Assembly (NCBI GenBank): GCA_009869945.1
Contig: WIXG01000682.1
Coordinates: 1 to 27,079, forward strand
DNA: 27,079 nt
Direction: 5' to 3'
From: Mesaphorura yosii
Lineage: Eukaryota > Arthropoda > Collembola > Poduromorpha > Tullbergiidae
Below, one piece after another: positions 1 through 12,569 of the stretch. Position 1 is the stretch's first letter; the number at the start of each line of letters is the position of its first letter. The notes beneath the pieces were generated by a model. The model was not told the origin of the DNA, searched no databases, and was given only the letters and a program-made list of their open reading frames with translations. Position numbers and translations under genes: made by a program.

Positions 1-3
1 AAA

Positions 4-1021
4 ATGTGTTCCCGTGCATCTCTCGAGGTGTTGCGAGCCGTGGATGACATCTCATTCCGTTTGTACATTGCTCCGTACCGAGCCCAACTCCAAGTGCTCG
101 AACCATCCCGCACCACGACCGTCAGAGGGCGTGACGGCCAGAATTACGTTGGAGGCCGGATGTGGTACACGAACTCACGACGACGAGAACTCCTCACCAG
201 GTTCTCACTTGCGCTCCATGCAATAATCACCTTTGTCCTTGTGTTCGTCGTGGGCGGCGCGTACGACCTTACGACCCCTGAGCTCTCGCTGGCTGCTCGT
301 GCACAATTCTACTGCATTGCGGGAATGGAGGCATTTGCCCTGGTCCCGATTCTGTTCAGCTGCACCCGGGGGAGAGATATGTACCAGGTTGAGAGAACCT
401 TCCACAGCCTTCTCACTTTGAACAGTGAGCAGAGTACAAAATTTCGTAGCCAAGTAACCTCGCACCTTGTCAGTGTCACTCTCACCCAATGCGTCGTCTC
501 ACTTTGCTCCACAGATCGATTTCACAGACTGGACCCAACCACCTCGGATGGCATCGACTGGTTTCTGAAACTTTTACCGCCCTTGCTCGCGACCCTGATC
601 GGGTGCACCGTCCCCTTCTGTTTTGGTCTGCTTTTATTCGAGGTCCACGTTGGAGCTTTCTGGGCCAACCTTGTGGGGCGCTCGCCAATACCGATGCTCT
701 TCATCGGGTATCTTTTTGCCATGGAATTCTCCGTAGGGCTCCTCGTTGTGTTCCATTTCGGTATCCTCTGTGTCATGTATGCACACGTTATGCACCGGGG
801 TTTGGAACGACTTATGTGAGTATACATGTTGCCATGGTGACTATGGACTATGGCGTGTTTGTACATAACATTCCCAGGACGCAGAGACGCAGGCGGTGCT
901 GAGGTCCTTTCCACCAATCAAGAACAAAGTCGGATCCGTGTATTTTATGGAATTCCCGCTCATCCTGAACAACCTCCGCTTCATTGGTGATGCACTCCTG
1001 GCGCTGTTTCTTAATGGCTAA
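4..1021 (+). CDS. Gustatory-receptor-like chemoreceptor, left-truncated, with frame conflict
   Basis: A putative multi-pass chemoreceptor of the arthropod gustatory-receptor type, expected in the plasma membrane of sensory neurons. The first exon runs from 4 to 815. It encodes about 271 residues with an N-terminal segment of the LEVLRAVDDISFRLYIAP type and several hydrophobic spans (around residues 68-90, 103-122, 188-213 and 231-262). A strong donor GTGAGT starts at 816 and an acceptor CCCAG ends at 877. The piece 878-1021 reads DAETQAVLRSFPPIKNKVGS and then a hydrophobic tail ending LLALFLNG before TAA. The exon ends with two spare bases (phase 2), but the tail needs a phase 0 start. The canonical join therefore gives only about eight more codons before a stop. 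The start at 4 may not be the true one because the gene touches the window edge. Family assignment rests on overall character and no TYhhhhhQF motif is seen, so it is moderate. It could be a pseudogene or a sequence with a one-base indel. Confidence 0.6.
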
Positions 1022-1034
1022 TTAACTAATACTA

Positions 1035-1066
1035 GATTAATACGTCGATCGATCATGCACTACTGA
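1035..1066. repeat. Direct repeat copy 1 (TAATACGTCGATCG type)
   Basis: About 32 bases built around TAATACGTCGATCG followed by ATCATG and ACTGA. A close second copy lies at 1331-1363 in the same orientation. The right end of this copy abuts the PHTF-derived fragment. Confidence 0.6.
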
Positions 1067-1115
1067 GGATGGTGACAGAGATGAACGTGGAGCTCACGAT
1101 GATGTTCACCGACCG
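1064..1115. repeat. 52-bp duplicated fragment of a PHTF coding exon
   Basis: These 52 bases match 1993-2044 in the same orientation with three mismatches by direct alignment. The source segment lies in the large PHTF exon and encodes part of a conserved membrane-proximal region on the - strand. The match ends abruptly on the right: TTATA here against CTGCG in PHTF. It is too short and too isolated to be a gene copy and looks like a small dispersed duplication. Confidence 0.8.
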
Positions 1116-1330
1116 TTATAGGAGTGTCCGGAATGATTTCGGAGGGGAGTGGGGACATGCTTCACGTGACGAGGACCACATTTATCGTGGTCACGTCAAA
1201 TATTGTCATACAGAACGTCGTCACGCTGCTTATCGCTTAGGGCTAATCCTAATTGAAATCGGTGAAAATTCGAAAATTGGCAAAATTGCAATAAAATTGC
1301 AATTGCAGGTCGTTTGGCATGAGAATACTT

Positions 1331-1363
1331 GATTTAATACGTCGATCGGTCATGAATACTGAA
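1331..1363. repeat. Direct repeat copy 2 (TAATACGTCGATCG type)
   Basis: Second copy of the repeat at 1035-1066. It has TAATACGTCGATCG, then GTCATG and ACTGA, with a one-base length difference near the start and a few substitutions. The two copies bracket about 270 bases that include the PHTF fragment. Confidence 0.6.
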
Positions 1364-1489
1364 CACTTGATTTTGCTTTTGTCTTGATTAGTACGTAAAT
1401 GCCACTTGCTAGACTAATATTTTTGAGTTTTCTGAGAATTGCTGTACTAACACAGCACAGCACCCCCAAAACGAGCTACGGGCTGATCT

Positions 1490-4957
<3,468 letters not shown>

Positions 4958-5600
4958 CGCCTGACTGAGATCAAAATGTGAGTCTATCGTTGACAATTTG
5001 ACTAGATTCTTGCTGTTGGCACAACCTGGCACAGAAACGGAAGATTTTCGTGCGCGAGGGATCAATTTATTTAACTTTCGTCAGTCTACTCCGTCGCGTT
5101 GTCCAGCTGATCTTCCCTGCATTGCACTGTGTAATGCTTTTTGAGTTGAGTGCCACTTTCCACTGCAGCAGCTGTATTCCATTTCATTCAGTGTCAGCGT
5201 AGCACAGCAAAACAAATGAGGACGGAAAGTTTGTTCCTGGCTCTTCGGCTCTTGCCGCTCTTTGTCTTGCCCTTGCCCACACTAAGCAAAATACCTGCAG
5301 GAACTTTCCACTTCGACTTGGTTGCTGCTGCGGACGGTAGCACGGCAAGACAACTAGAATAGTTTCAAGGTCATCATCGTCATCTTGGCTCATCGCCCGC
5401 CCGTAATCGATCTAGTCAAGTCAAACAGCGTGCATTGACTGCATTTATTTTCATAATTACTAATTCAGGGATTATTATGACAGGTTAGCTAGAATTCTAC
5501 TGCGTCTCCGCCAGGCTACACCAGATTATGGACAATAAATTGTAAGTATTAAGTATTTAGTTGCTATTCGCGGGTTCTTCGAACAAGCTGCCTGTAGTTC
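4958..5600. other. Intergenic stretch upstream of PHTF
   Basis: Spacer between the PHTF start and the 3' end of the cysteine-rich gene. I see no supported gene. On the - strand, AATAAA at 5443-5448 could serve as a distal poly(A) signal for the cysteine-rich gene. Short open frames here have no signal peptide or family character. Confidence 0.5.
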
Positions 5601-6348
5601 TTAGCACCCGGCTGGAAGGGTTCCGGTCAGAGCCAGACCGGTGAGACACCCGACGAAGTTGACAAAGTTATGATTAGCGCAAGACAATGTGTCCGGGTTG
5701 TATTGCAACCCCGACTGCAAAAGGCAAAATGGACAATAATCAGAGAAAGATTGACGAGAAGTTTGTCTTAATCATTGTGGTTTGTGCTTACGCAGATGCA
5801 CTGATTAACGTCCCAGTTACAGGTTCCGCTTGCAGCTCCATGATTGCATTGGCAGTCGGTATTGCACAGGCCGTTATAACCAGCTATTAGAACATCGTTG
5901 GCGTTGGATCTGCACTGACAGGTGAGGGGAACCTGTCCTATGAGAGTAAAACCGTAGGAGCAAGTGGTCGCAGGTACGCCGGTACCTAAATTACGGATTA
6001 CAGCAGCACGGATCAGATCATTGACTCATGCCCTCTGAAACTTGCTCCAGAAATAACTTACCACTGCAGATGCAGCTGCCATTGGTGTCGCAATTCCCCT
6101 GGGCACTGTAATGTTGTTCTTTGCAGTCAGGATCGCACGGAACAAAGGGCGGAATAATGCCGTTCTGGCACAAAAAACCTGCGTCAACTCCTGAAAAATG
6201 ATTGCGCAAATTGCAAATTAACTCGGCACTTGCTCCAGAATTGATGGGAAAATTTCCTAGTTCCTCGCATACCTTGAAATCTGACGGCCAAAACCAACCC
6301 AGTGAAGGCTACAGTCGTGGCGAGAAGCACGAAATCACGTGATCCCAT
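5601..6348 (-). CDS. Secreted cysteine-rich protein (18 Cys), novel
   Basis: A four-exon gene encoding a predicted secreted protein of 170 residues. Coding exons are 6273-6348, 6062-6190, 5792-5985 and 5601-5714. All introns are GT-AG (82, 76 and 77 nt) and the phases agree (1, 1, 0). The start MGSRDFVLLATTVAFTG gives a clear signal peptide of about 21-24 residues. The remainder contains 18 cysteines, an even number suited to disulfides. Two modules resemble each other: PCDPDC then GNC and GSCICSG, and LCNTDCQC then GTC and NQCICSG. The C-terminal part ends LTGTLPAGC. The spacing is loosely EGF/tenascin-like, but I cannot assign it to a named family. Possible roles include an extracellular matrix, defence or venom-like peptide; none is shown. 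A TATA-like element lies about 125 bases upstream of the ATG. The next gene upstream, an orphan secreted gene, lies on the same strand. Confidence 0.82.
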
Positions 6349-6470
6349 TTTGACAAAAAAGGCTGAATGCTACTGAGTTGTCCGCGCAATGTGTAAATAT
6401 TTTTTCCCTTCTACCAATGACGACTGCTGGCTGAGAGGAAAATGAAATTGAGTTTGCAAGTAATGGCACT

Positions 6471-6477
6471 CTTTATA
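6471..6477 (-). promoter_or_regulatory. TATA box of the cysteine-rich gene
   Basis: Reads TATAAAG on the - strand, about 125 bases before the ATG at 6346-6348. Transcription would start roughly at 6440-6447, leaving a 5'UTR of about 95 bases. Confidence 0.5.
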
Positions 6478-7028
6478 AACTCCGCTGCTAGGCAAGGCCA
6501 GGGTCACGACAAGATTAGAACCCGAGATGATATGAATTGATTCATGTTGCCCAGTCATGAAAAATATTGAGAGTAAGTAGTTTGCCATTTTCAGAAGCTA
6601 AAAGCCTTAAAAGCCAGCAACTCTTGCGTATCCTACGTCAGCGCAAGAAAGGTCACAAAAGCAGAAACTGTACAATCGTAGTCCACGCGATCTTTTTTGC
6701 GCTCTGGACCGAGACCAAACACCTTTCTTCTTTTCGTGCGCGTGCGAACTCCCTATTTTTAGATGACCTGCGAGAGAGTTAATCTAAATCAACTTGCACC
6801 AAAAGCAGTAGAGGCATCAGAGGAGAATCACTGACGTCATTCGACTTCCCTATCGCATGTTCGAAGTGCAGGTCACCAAATCTGTGAAAGGGCACGGACT
6901 TGGGCACGGGCTATCTCGAACCTTATCTTTTCCTGGCGCTGATTTGCGCAGTCAGTGTGAGCATCTTCTGACTCAATTTGAGGCACATTTCATAATACGT
7001 GAGTTTAATACCATTTTGTAGTAAGTAC
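6478..7028. other. Intergenic stretch between two secreted-protein genes
   Basis: About 550 bases without a supported gene. ATTAAA on the - strand at 7004-7009 lies just downstream of the orphan secreted gene and is a plausible poly(A) signal for it. I see no repeat or structured element otherwise. Confidence 0.45.
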
Positions 7029-7643
7029 TCAGTTCGTCCCTTGTACTTCACCCACATCGTAATACTCCACATTCTGTGCCCTGTCGTACTGCGCAAGTCG
7101 AGATTTTGTGAAGCGTATAAAGTTTAGTCTCCTGATATCAAGGACACTTATAGAACCAACAAGAATGTTGTGCGCTGAATCCAATTCTGGAATACTATCC
7201 CTGAATCCGATGGTCCACAGGACGAACGTTCTGTGAAATGCGAAGCAACCTGAATGCCAATCCTTAATTCCTGATTCTCGACCTCTTCGTTCGATACAAT
7301 CATCAAATGGTCCAGTACTGATTTGAAGTGGTAGCTGATTGTGAGGGTATTTTATGACAGATTTCTCTTGCCCCCTGTGTTGCGACACAAACAGTATAAC
7401 AAGCCGTGGAACTGGTCGCACGCGCAGGTGTCGGCTGGGTAGTTGGAAATGGGCAGCGGCCGAAACAGAAATGGGATGGTTAAGAGACTCGAGTTGAATG
7501 TTTGATCCATTCAAATGTATGTGAATCATGTGGTCGCTGTATTCATGGGTCAAATTATTCAATGGGCGAATAAATAACGTCTGTGAGGCTCCTGTTGCTC
7601 CAAGAATGATGGAAATGATAAACCAAGCAGTGAGAGGCCGCAT
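7029..7643 (-). CDS. Orphan secreted protein, 204 aa, single exon
   Basis: An uninterrupted open reading frame encoding 204 residues. The N-terminus MRPLTAWFIISIILGATGAS is a typical cleavable signal peptide, followed by possible N-glycosylation sites (NLT, NGS). The mature part has only two cysteines, in FDDC and HSGC, about 20 residues apart, which could form one disulfide. The C-terminal half alternates hydrophobic and polar residues (LVGSISVLDIRRLNFIRF), suggesting a folded beta-rich domain. I do not recognise the family. A TATA-like element lies about 45 bases upstream and an ATTAAA lies about 20 bases beyond the stop. The layout fits a compact intronless gene, but a terminal exon of something larger cannot be excluded. 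Confidence 0.65.
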   Translation of the reverse strand: MRPLTAWFIISIILGATGASQTLFIRPLNNLTHEYSDHMIHIHLNGSNIQLESLNHPISVSAAAHFQLPSRHLRVRPVPRLVILFVSQHRGQEKSVIKYPHNQLPLQISTGPFDDCIERRGRESGIKDWHSGCFAFHRTFVLWTIGFRDSIPELDSAHNILVGSISVLDIRRLNFIRFTKSRLAQYDRAQNVEYYDVGEVQGTN

Positions 7644-7684
7644 GTTTCTCTCCCGTTGGCTTGGATTTCTGTTTAGTTTACGGG

Positions 7685-7693
7685 TTTAATATA
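7685..7693 (-). promoter_or_regulatory. TATA-like element of the orphan secreted gene
   Basis: Reads TATATTAAA on the - strand, 42-50 bases before the ATG at 7641-7643. The distance leaves a very short 5'UTR of about 10-20 bases. Confidence 0.4.
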
Positions 7694-8016
7694 CAAATGA
7701 ACATTTTTCATCAAACTGAGTACTGATTGAACACTCTCATTCTTAAGTGTGTTTCAATTCAAATGGAACAACCATGCTTAACATTACTCGATGGTCCATA
7801 AACGAATGGTATAATTTAAGTACAATTACGCGAAAGCGTTCGCAATATATGCATATCTTCAAGGCCAGCAAGTTGTTTGGTGCCTTAATTTGCATCTACT
7901 GGGCATTACAGTATTGATGATTTTGTATTTGCACTTTAGCAGCATTGTGAAATCACTCAAATAGAGTTTAGTCGGTGTATGCTGACAATTAAAGTGGAGT
8001 TTGCATTGGATTCAAT
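7694..8016. other. Divergent intergenic spacer
   Basis: AT-rich spacer between the divergently transcribed orphan secreted gene and the JHBP-like gene. It presumably holds both promoters. Apart from the TATA-like element already listed, I see no clear site. Confidence 0.4.
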
Positions 8017-8961
8017 ATGCAGCGCTACTTTCTCCTCATGTATTTCTTTCTTGGGCCCTGTGTGTCGAAGATTGTTTTTCCGGACGACCCGGTGCTCGTT
8101 CCCTCTACAAAGAACGTAGGTAGGTATTAAAATAATCTTTGTGTGCAAATTACACCCGAAATTTTCCGACCTTCATCAGAAAGCGCAGAACCCGATGACG
8201 ATCCAGAAATCGAAGCTTGCCCAGGAATTGGGCTTTCAAATAGTCAAATAAATGCGTGTCACACTCGTGTATTCAAGCAAGATATTCTGCCATACCTCCG
8301 CCATGGAAATCCAGCATTAGGAATCCGTTCAGTAGATCCGGTGACCATTTCGAGGGCTCAATTTACATTTCTGAACACGACCGTTGCCATCTGGATCGTC
8401 ACGTTGTACGACTTCATTGTTTTTGGTGGTTCGAATATATCACGGTGTGACGTTGTCGTTGATAGTCAAACAAAAGCTCTGGACGCCCACCTGACATTTC
8501 CAAGACTTGAAGGCAAGAGCGACAAGCTCGTCCGTGAAGGTCATATATTTGGGGTTCCACTGGACTGGCTTGGTCTAGATAGTGGGATGAGGTTTCATAT
8601 CAATGAGTTGGAGGTGATTGCAACCTTCCAAACGAAACCAGAAAGAAAGGTTGTAGAGGTGACCAATGCCAAGTTTGTAAAACTGAAAGATTACCTCATT
8701 CAGACAAATGGGGCACAATTTCTCGGTAAATAATTTACATGCCTATACTGCTTTACATTCGTAAAAGATAAATTAAATCCAATACTGTCGGTATTTCCAG
8801 ATACAATCATAAATCAACTGGCCAGGATTTCCCGACAATATCCTGTCATTTTGCAATACATTCTACAACCTCAATCGTTGAAGCTGGTTCATGATGTCAT
8901 AAGCAAATTTATGGATCCAAAAGTGTTGTATATTGTACTTTCAGAATATGATAGAAATTAA
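8017..8961 (+). CDS. JHBP/takeout-like secreted lipid carrier
   Basis: Member of the haemolymph juvenile hormone binding protein (takeout-like) family, small secreted carriers of hydrophobic ligands in arthropods. Coding exons are 8017-8119, 8180-8725 and 8801-8961, with introns of 60 and 75 nt. Both introns are phase 1 and fit exactly, giving 269 residues, near the usual 240-260. The start MQRYFLLMYFFLGPCVSK is a signal peptide. The family cysteine pair is seen in EACPGIGLSNSQINAC, followed by NPALGIRSVDPVTISRAQF, the strand LYDFIVFGGSNISRC, then LDAHLTFPRLEGKSD and EGHIFGVPLDWLGLDSGMRF. The last exon gives DTIINQLARISRQYP and a helical tail ending LSEYDRN, matching the family C-terminus. 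At the first donor GTAGGTAGGT, only the second GT (8120) keeps the frame. The specific ligand is unknown. Confidence 0.87.
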
Positions 8962-10110
8962 AAACAATTACTGTAATAATTAATATCATCGTATTTACAT
9001 AGTTCTCGCAAATTTTGTACAACTTGTCTGATGTTCACATATCTGTTGCAATTTTAATGATGACGAGTTCAAACCATTTTGCATAACAAATCAATTGCTT
9101 GAATACGTACCAAATTAACGTAAACATTTAAGTGACAATAACAAGGCCCAAGGCCAACAACTTGCGCGTGATACAAGTTGTGAGTGGCGAGTGTGGCTCA
9201 GACAGAAAATCTATTTTGCATTAATTGCAGATGATACTTTGTCGTGTTCAAAGCCAAGCTTTGCATTTGGCGTTTCGTCCAGGTAGCCAGAATTAGCGCT
9301 TTAAGCACGTTGAGCCAATTTTCCCATTGTGAATCGCGTTGTCGGTCGTCTGCGATGAAAAAGCGAGAAATAATGAGGGCCACGCTGCCCCATGTCGTGA
9401 TGAGGTTCGAGATTGCGGACGGAGAGCAGGAGTCAACTAATTTACGAGGCTCGGGGGAATTTTCTAGACACTGTCTTTGGGCTTTGTTACGCTTGAGCGA
9501 GCAGAAGCAAAAGCAAAAGGTTACGGTAGGAAAGAGTCTATCTTTATTACCCATCTGATCTCGCGCCCGAATCGTGAATTGAGACCGTTGCAGACTTTCA
9601 CCACGACACGGCAATGGCTTTTAATCCCGTTTGCTTGCTTTTGCTGGATCCCTGAGCCCATTAATGCTACGCCGAACATACGTCAGTCCAGCAACGGCGG
9701 CGACAGAAGCTCAAAGCTCAACGCAGACACCTGTAAAGATTTTCGTGTCAAAAAGTAATTTCGAGTTGCTGCAAGATTGTGGACATGGAAAAACCGTGAC
9801 CGGATGCCATGGCAAGGCAAGGCAATCAGTGAAAGCATAAAACATTACGCGTGTTAAACGTGCAGAGCTCCAAAGTCTGTCCAAGTCTTTTACTGGTGTA
9901 AAGCCTGAGTTCGTTTCCCTTCTCCCCTTCTTCTGCTGGCTCCTTCTCGTGCGATGCGGGCTCGCATTCAGTTCAGCTGTGACTGTTGGAGTGAAAGCAT
10001 CTGCTTACAAATACCGTCTTCCCTAAAGACGATACAAATCGCAAGTTTCGCAATTCACCAAATTTGGAAGGTTTAGAAATCGACTGCAATTTTCTCCGTG
10101 CTTTCATCAG
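8962..10110. other. Sparse intergenic region
   Basis: About 1.15 kb with no supported gene. Open frames on both strands at 9198-9614 overlap each other and have no domain character. One copy of a 30-bp repeat shared with 12541-12569 lies at 9431-9460. A possible first exon for the tentative downstream gene is 9954-10070: ATG at 9954 joins in phase to 10111 across a 40-base intron with a weak GTTTAG donor. I do not rely on it. Confidence 0.4.
9431..9460. repeat. 30-bp dispersed repeat, copy 1
   Basis: AACTAATTTA followed by CTCGGGGGAAT. It matches 12541-12569 with two substitutions and one single-base gap. The nature of the repeat is unknown. Confidence 0.5.
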
Positions 10111-12136
10111 GTTCGAAAGCTTCGTCCGTCAGTAAAATTTCCTTCAGCAAAAGTGCCACGAAAATTAGAGCTGGAATTCCTTCGCCAAAGCCAATTTCTT
10201 CTGCTGTCGGTGCTCCTGCCGCTCTTCAGCGGCCTGAACGGTAAGTCAGCATTACGCCGAGCTCGTAAATGCCACGGCAGGTAAATATGTACGAACTCAG
10301 CATGCAAGCCAAGCAACACAAAACACAAATCCTGAGGCAGCATTCATCCCCAGTAAGCCCACCTGGACAAAATACTGCTGCCAGGCTTCTGTGGCTTCCT
10401 GCGTGCTGGAAATGGAATTAATGGGATTCCAGCCACCGCACCGTGCACAAAGCGATAAAATTGTGTACAACGAGAACTAATGGCTTTTGTACTCGTGTGT
10501 CGTGTGCCAGAAAATAAGTAGAAGGCAAGGCAGAAGCAGTAAACAGTAAACAGAAACGCAAAAAGAGAAACTCGCGTTCGTACTCGTTTTACTTTTACTT
10601 TACTACTCCTTCGATATGCTGTTGAATCCTCATCCGCAACTCGAAACTCCCTGAGCTCGGCTCAGAGAAAGCCACAGCCACAAATCCACCGCGCTCGCGA
10701 TGAAAACAACTGTAAAAAAAATTCTTTTGCAGTTGCAGCCTCGACATGCTTTTTGGCTTAGGAACTTGTATCCGTGCTGTTTTTGTCTCTGGTCTTTGAT
10801 GGAGCATGAAAACGACAAAGCTAGCCTAAACTAAATTCGATTTTCTTTAATTTCGTATCGTAACAATGTTTCAGCCTCTGTGAACAGGCAGGCAGGCAGC
10901 AGAAAAGACAAAATGCCATTGCCAGGCAGGCAAGGATTACGTTACTCGTTACATTACTAGAAAGGGTTGACTTGCCGACTTCCCCGATTTAATTAACCGG
11001 ATTCTTGTGTACACGGCACAAAGAATTCGATTTTCGTCCTCGTTCTCGTTTCGTCTTCTTTCGTACGCAACACGCAAGAGAAAATCCCATTAAACTTGCA
11101 CACTGTAAACAAAGGCAAAGAAAGGCAAGGCAGACAGACGTGAAGGGACATCATTCGCCATTCGCAATTCGCTTCCGTGTCGACGCGACGTGGACGGACA
11201 AGTTTGTTTAATCTAGCTTGCTTTCTCTTTTGCCATCCAGGGCACGCGAGCAGCAGCGACGGCAGTGGCAGCAGCAGCAGCTCGTCAGTGGCCACGGCGA
11301 CGGCGTCGCTGAAGGAATCGACGTGGGCACAGATTCTGGCCGCTGCCTCGGCGCGCCCCTTTAACTGGACTGCATTCAGCCTCGCGATGGGTAAGCAAAG
11401 AAAGTGATTGACGGCAAAGCAAAGTGAAAGCCACTCAACCAGAAAATGTTTCACAAGAGAAAGAAGTGCACGGGAGGAGCAGGAGAAAGTGCACGAATGA
11501 TGTACGAACTGCGTTCGAATTTTACAGGGTAAATTTTTCATGCTGCACGCGTACGCAGGAAGGAAATGCGCGATTCTAGCGTTGCTGTTCATTGTAATGT
11601 CATAATGCCATAATGCGGGCGGGTGAAAGAAAGTAACGAGTAACAAGTTGACTGGCAACGAGGAGAAATGCAGGCAACAGAATAAAAGAGTGCTCGGCGG
11701 TCGATAATTCATAGTCATAATTCCGGATGCGTGCGCGTCCGCATTCGCATACGCGTCAGTCGAATTTTGACTGTTTTGACATTTCAAATTCATCTCGCAA
11801 AGGGAAATGGCATTTGACTGACGGCGGCTTTCTTTCTGTCTCTGCACAGATCAGGGCGAGATTGAGCTCGGCCGTCTCTTGCCGGATTCCGCGCCATACC
11901 CACCGGAGCCGCCACAGCCACAGCGCCTGTTGCCACCAGAATCCAGGAACTTCGAATATCACCGAGTCTTGCTCTCAGAAACTGAAACTGGCCCGAGCCC
12001 AGGCGCAGGCTTCGGAAGGAGGCCGAGATCCGCCGTCGCCATCGCTGCCGTGTCAATCGTTCATCAGGATCCAGGTCCCAGCGCCCGGAGAAATTACGGC
12101 AGCCACGGTCATCGAAGCAAGTACAAAGTTCCTTAA
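10111..12136 (+). CDS. Tentative multi-exon gene, unknown family
   Basis: Three candidate coding exons join in consistent phase: 10111-10240, 11241-11390 and 11850-12136. Borders are canonical (acceptors TTTCATCAG, GCCATCCAG, CTGCACAG; donors GTAAGT, GTAAGC). Both introns are phase 1, at 1000 and 459 nt, longer than elsewhere in this window. The 188 readable residues include a hydrophobic stretch (FLLLSVLLPLFSGLNG) that could be a signal or membrane anchor. A Ser-rich part, KESTWAQILAAASARPFNWT, DQGEIELGRLLPDSAPY and a Pro/Gln-rich segment follow, with the end at SKYKVP. No start codon is visible within the first exon, so at least one upstream exon is missing. I recognise no family. The last exon also stays open in a second frame, which weakens the call. 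Support comes from phase agreement and the GC-rich exon blocks. Confidence 0.4.
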
Positions 12137-12540
12137 TTCCGACTCCAAGTTTTCGATTCCTGTTCTCATTTCCGTTCTTAATTCATTTTCATATCAAAAA
12201 AGACGTTCACCCGTGTCGCCGTGAGGAATTTTGAATAAAGTCTATTTTGTGACGAGCGCATTTGAATTTGCATTTACATTCTAGCCTGGTGGTACAGAAA
12301 TTCATTCCTGTTCTAGCACAGGAATTCTTATTCTTATTCGGGACGCGTACAACTCCAATTTGCACCCGAGCGCCCGGGCAGTCGTCCTCGTCATTGAGAG
12401 GATCCCGCACACTTAATCAATGCCAAGCGGTTGCTCTGTTCCGCGGCCACGCCAAGATGAATTATTATTAGTCTAGGCAAAAGAGGAGTTCAAGAAGAAA
12501 GTGCTCGACTCGACAGAGACAAGATTACTGAAAGTGAAAG

Positions 12541-12569
12541 AGTAACTAATTTAAGAGTCTCGGGGGAAT
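12541..12569. repeat. 30-bp dispersed repeat, copy 2
   Basis: Same orientation as 9431-9460, about 3.1 kb away. It shares AACTAATTTA and CTCGGGGGAAT. Confidence 0.5.

Larger units (their letters stand above)
1022..1489. other. Intergenic stretch between convergent GR-like gene and PHTF
   Basis: AT-rich spacer of about 470 bases with no supported gene. It holds a short degenerate copy of a PHTF coding segment and two related 30-bp direct repeats, listed separately. An open frame at 1069-1332 starts inside the PHTF-derived copy, is read antisense to the PHTF frame and has no recognisable protein character. I treat it as accidental. Confidence 0.6.

Noticed and set aside
1160..1197. Imperfect inverted repeat around ACCACATTTATCGTGGT
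   Set aside because: Only about six to ten paired bases with a bulge and no repeated context, so chance is likely.
1069..1332. 87-codon open frame starting in the PHTF-derived copy
   Set aside because: It is read in the direction opposite to the PHTF frame, so it is not a protein remnant, and the rest has no coding character.
6333..6342. Palindrome ATCACGTGAT containing an E-box
   Set aside because: It lies inside the coding sequence of the cysteine-rich gene's first exon and needs no regulatory explanation.
9198..9614. Overlapping open frames on both strands
   Set aside because: Neither shows domains, a signal peptide or phase-consistent exons. They are likely chance.
10993..11847. 284-codon open frame on the - strand
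   Set aside because: It runs across predicted introns and opposite the Ser-rich exon of the tentative + strand gene. The protein is Cys- and Leu-rich without domain character and its length is explained by biased composition.
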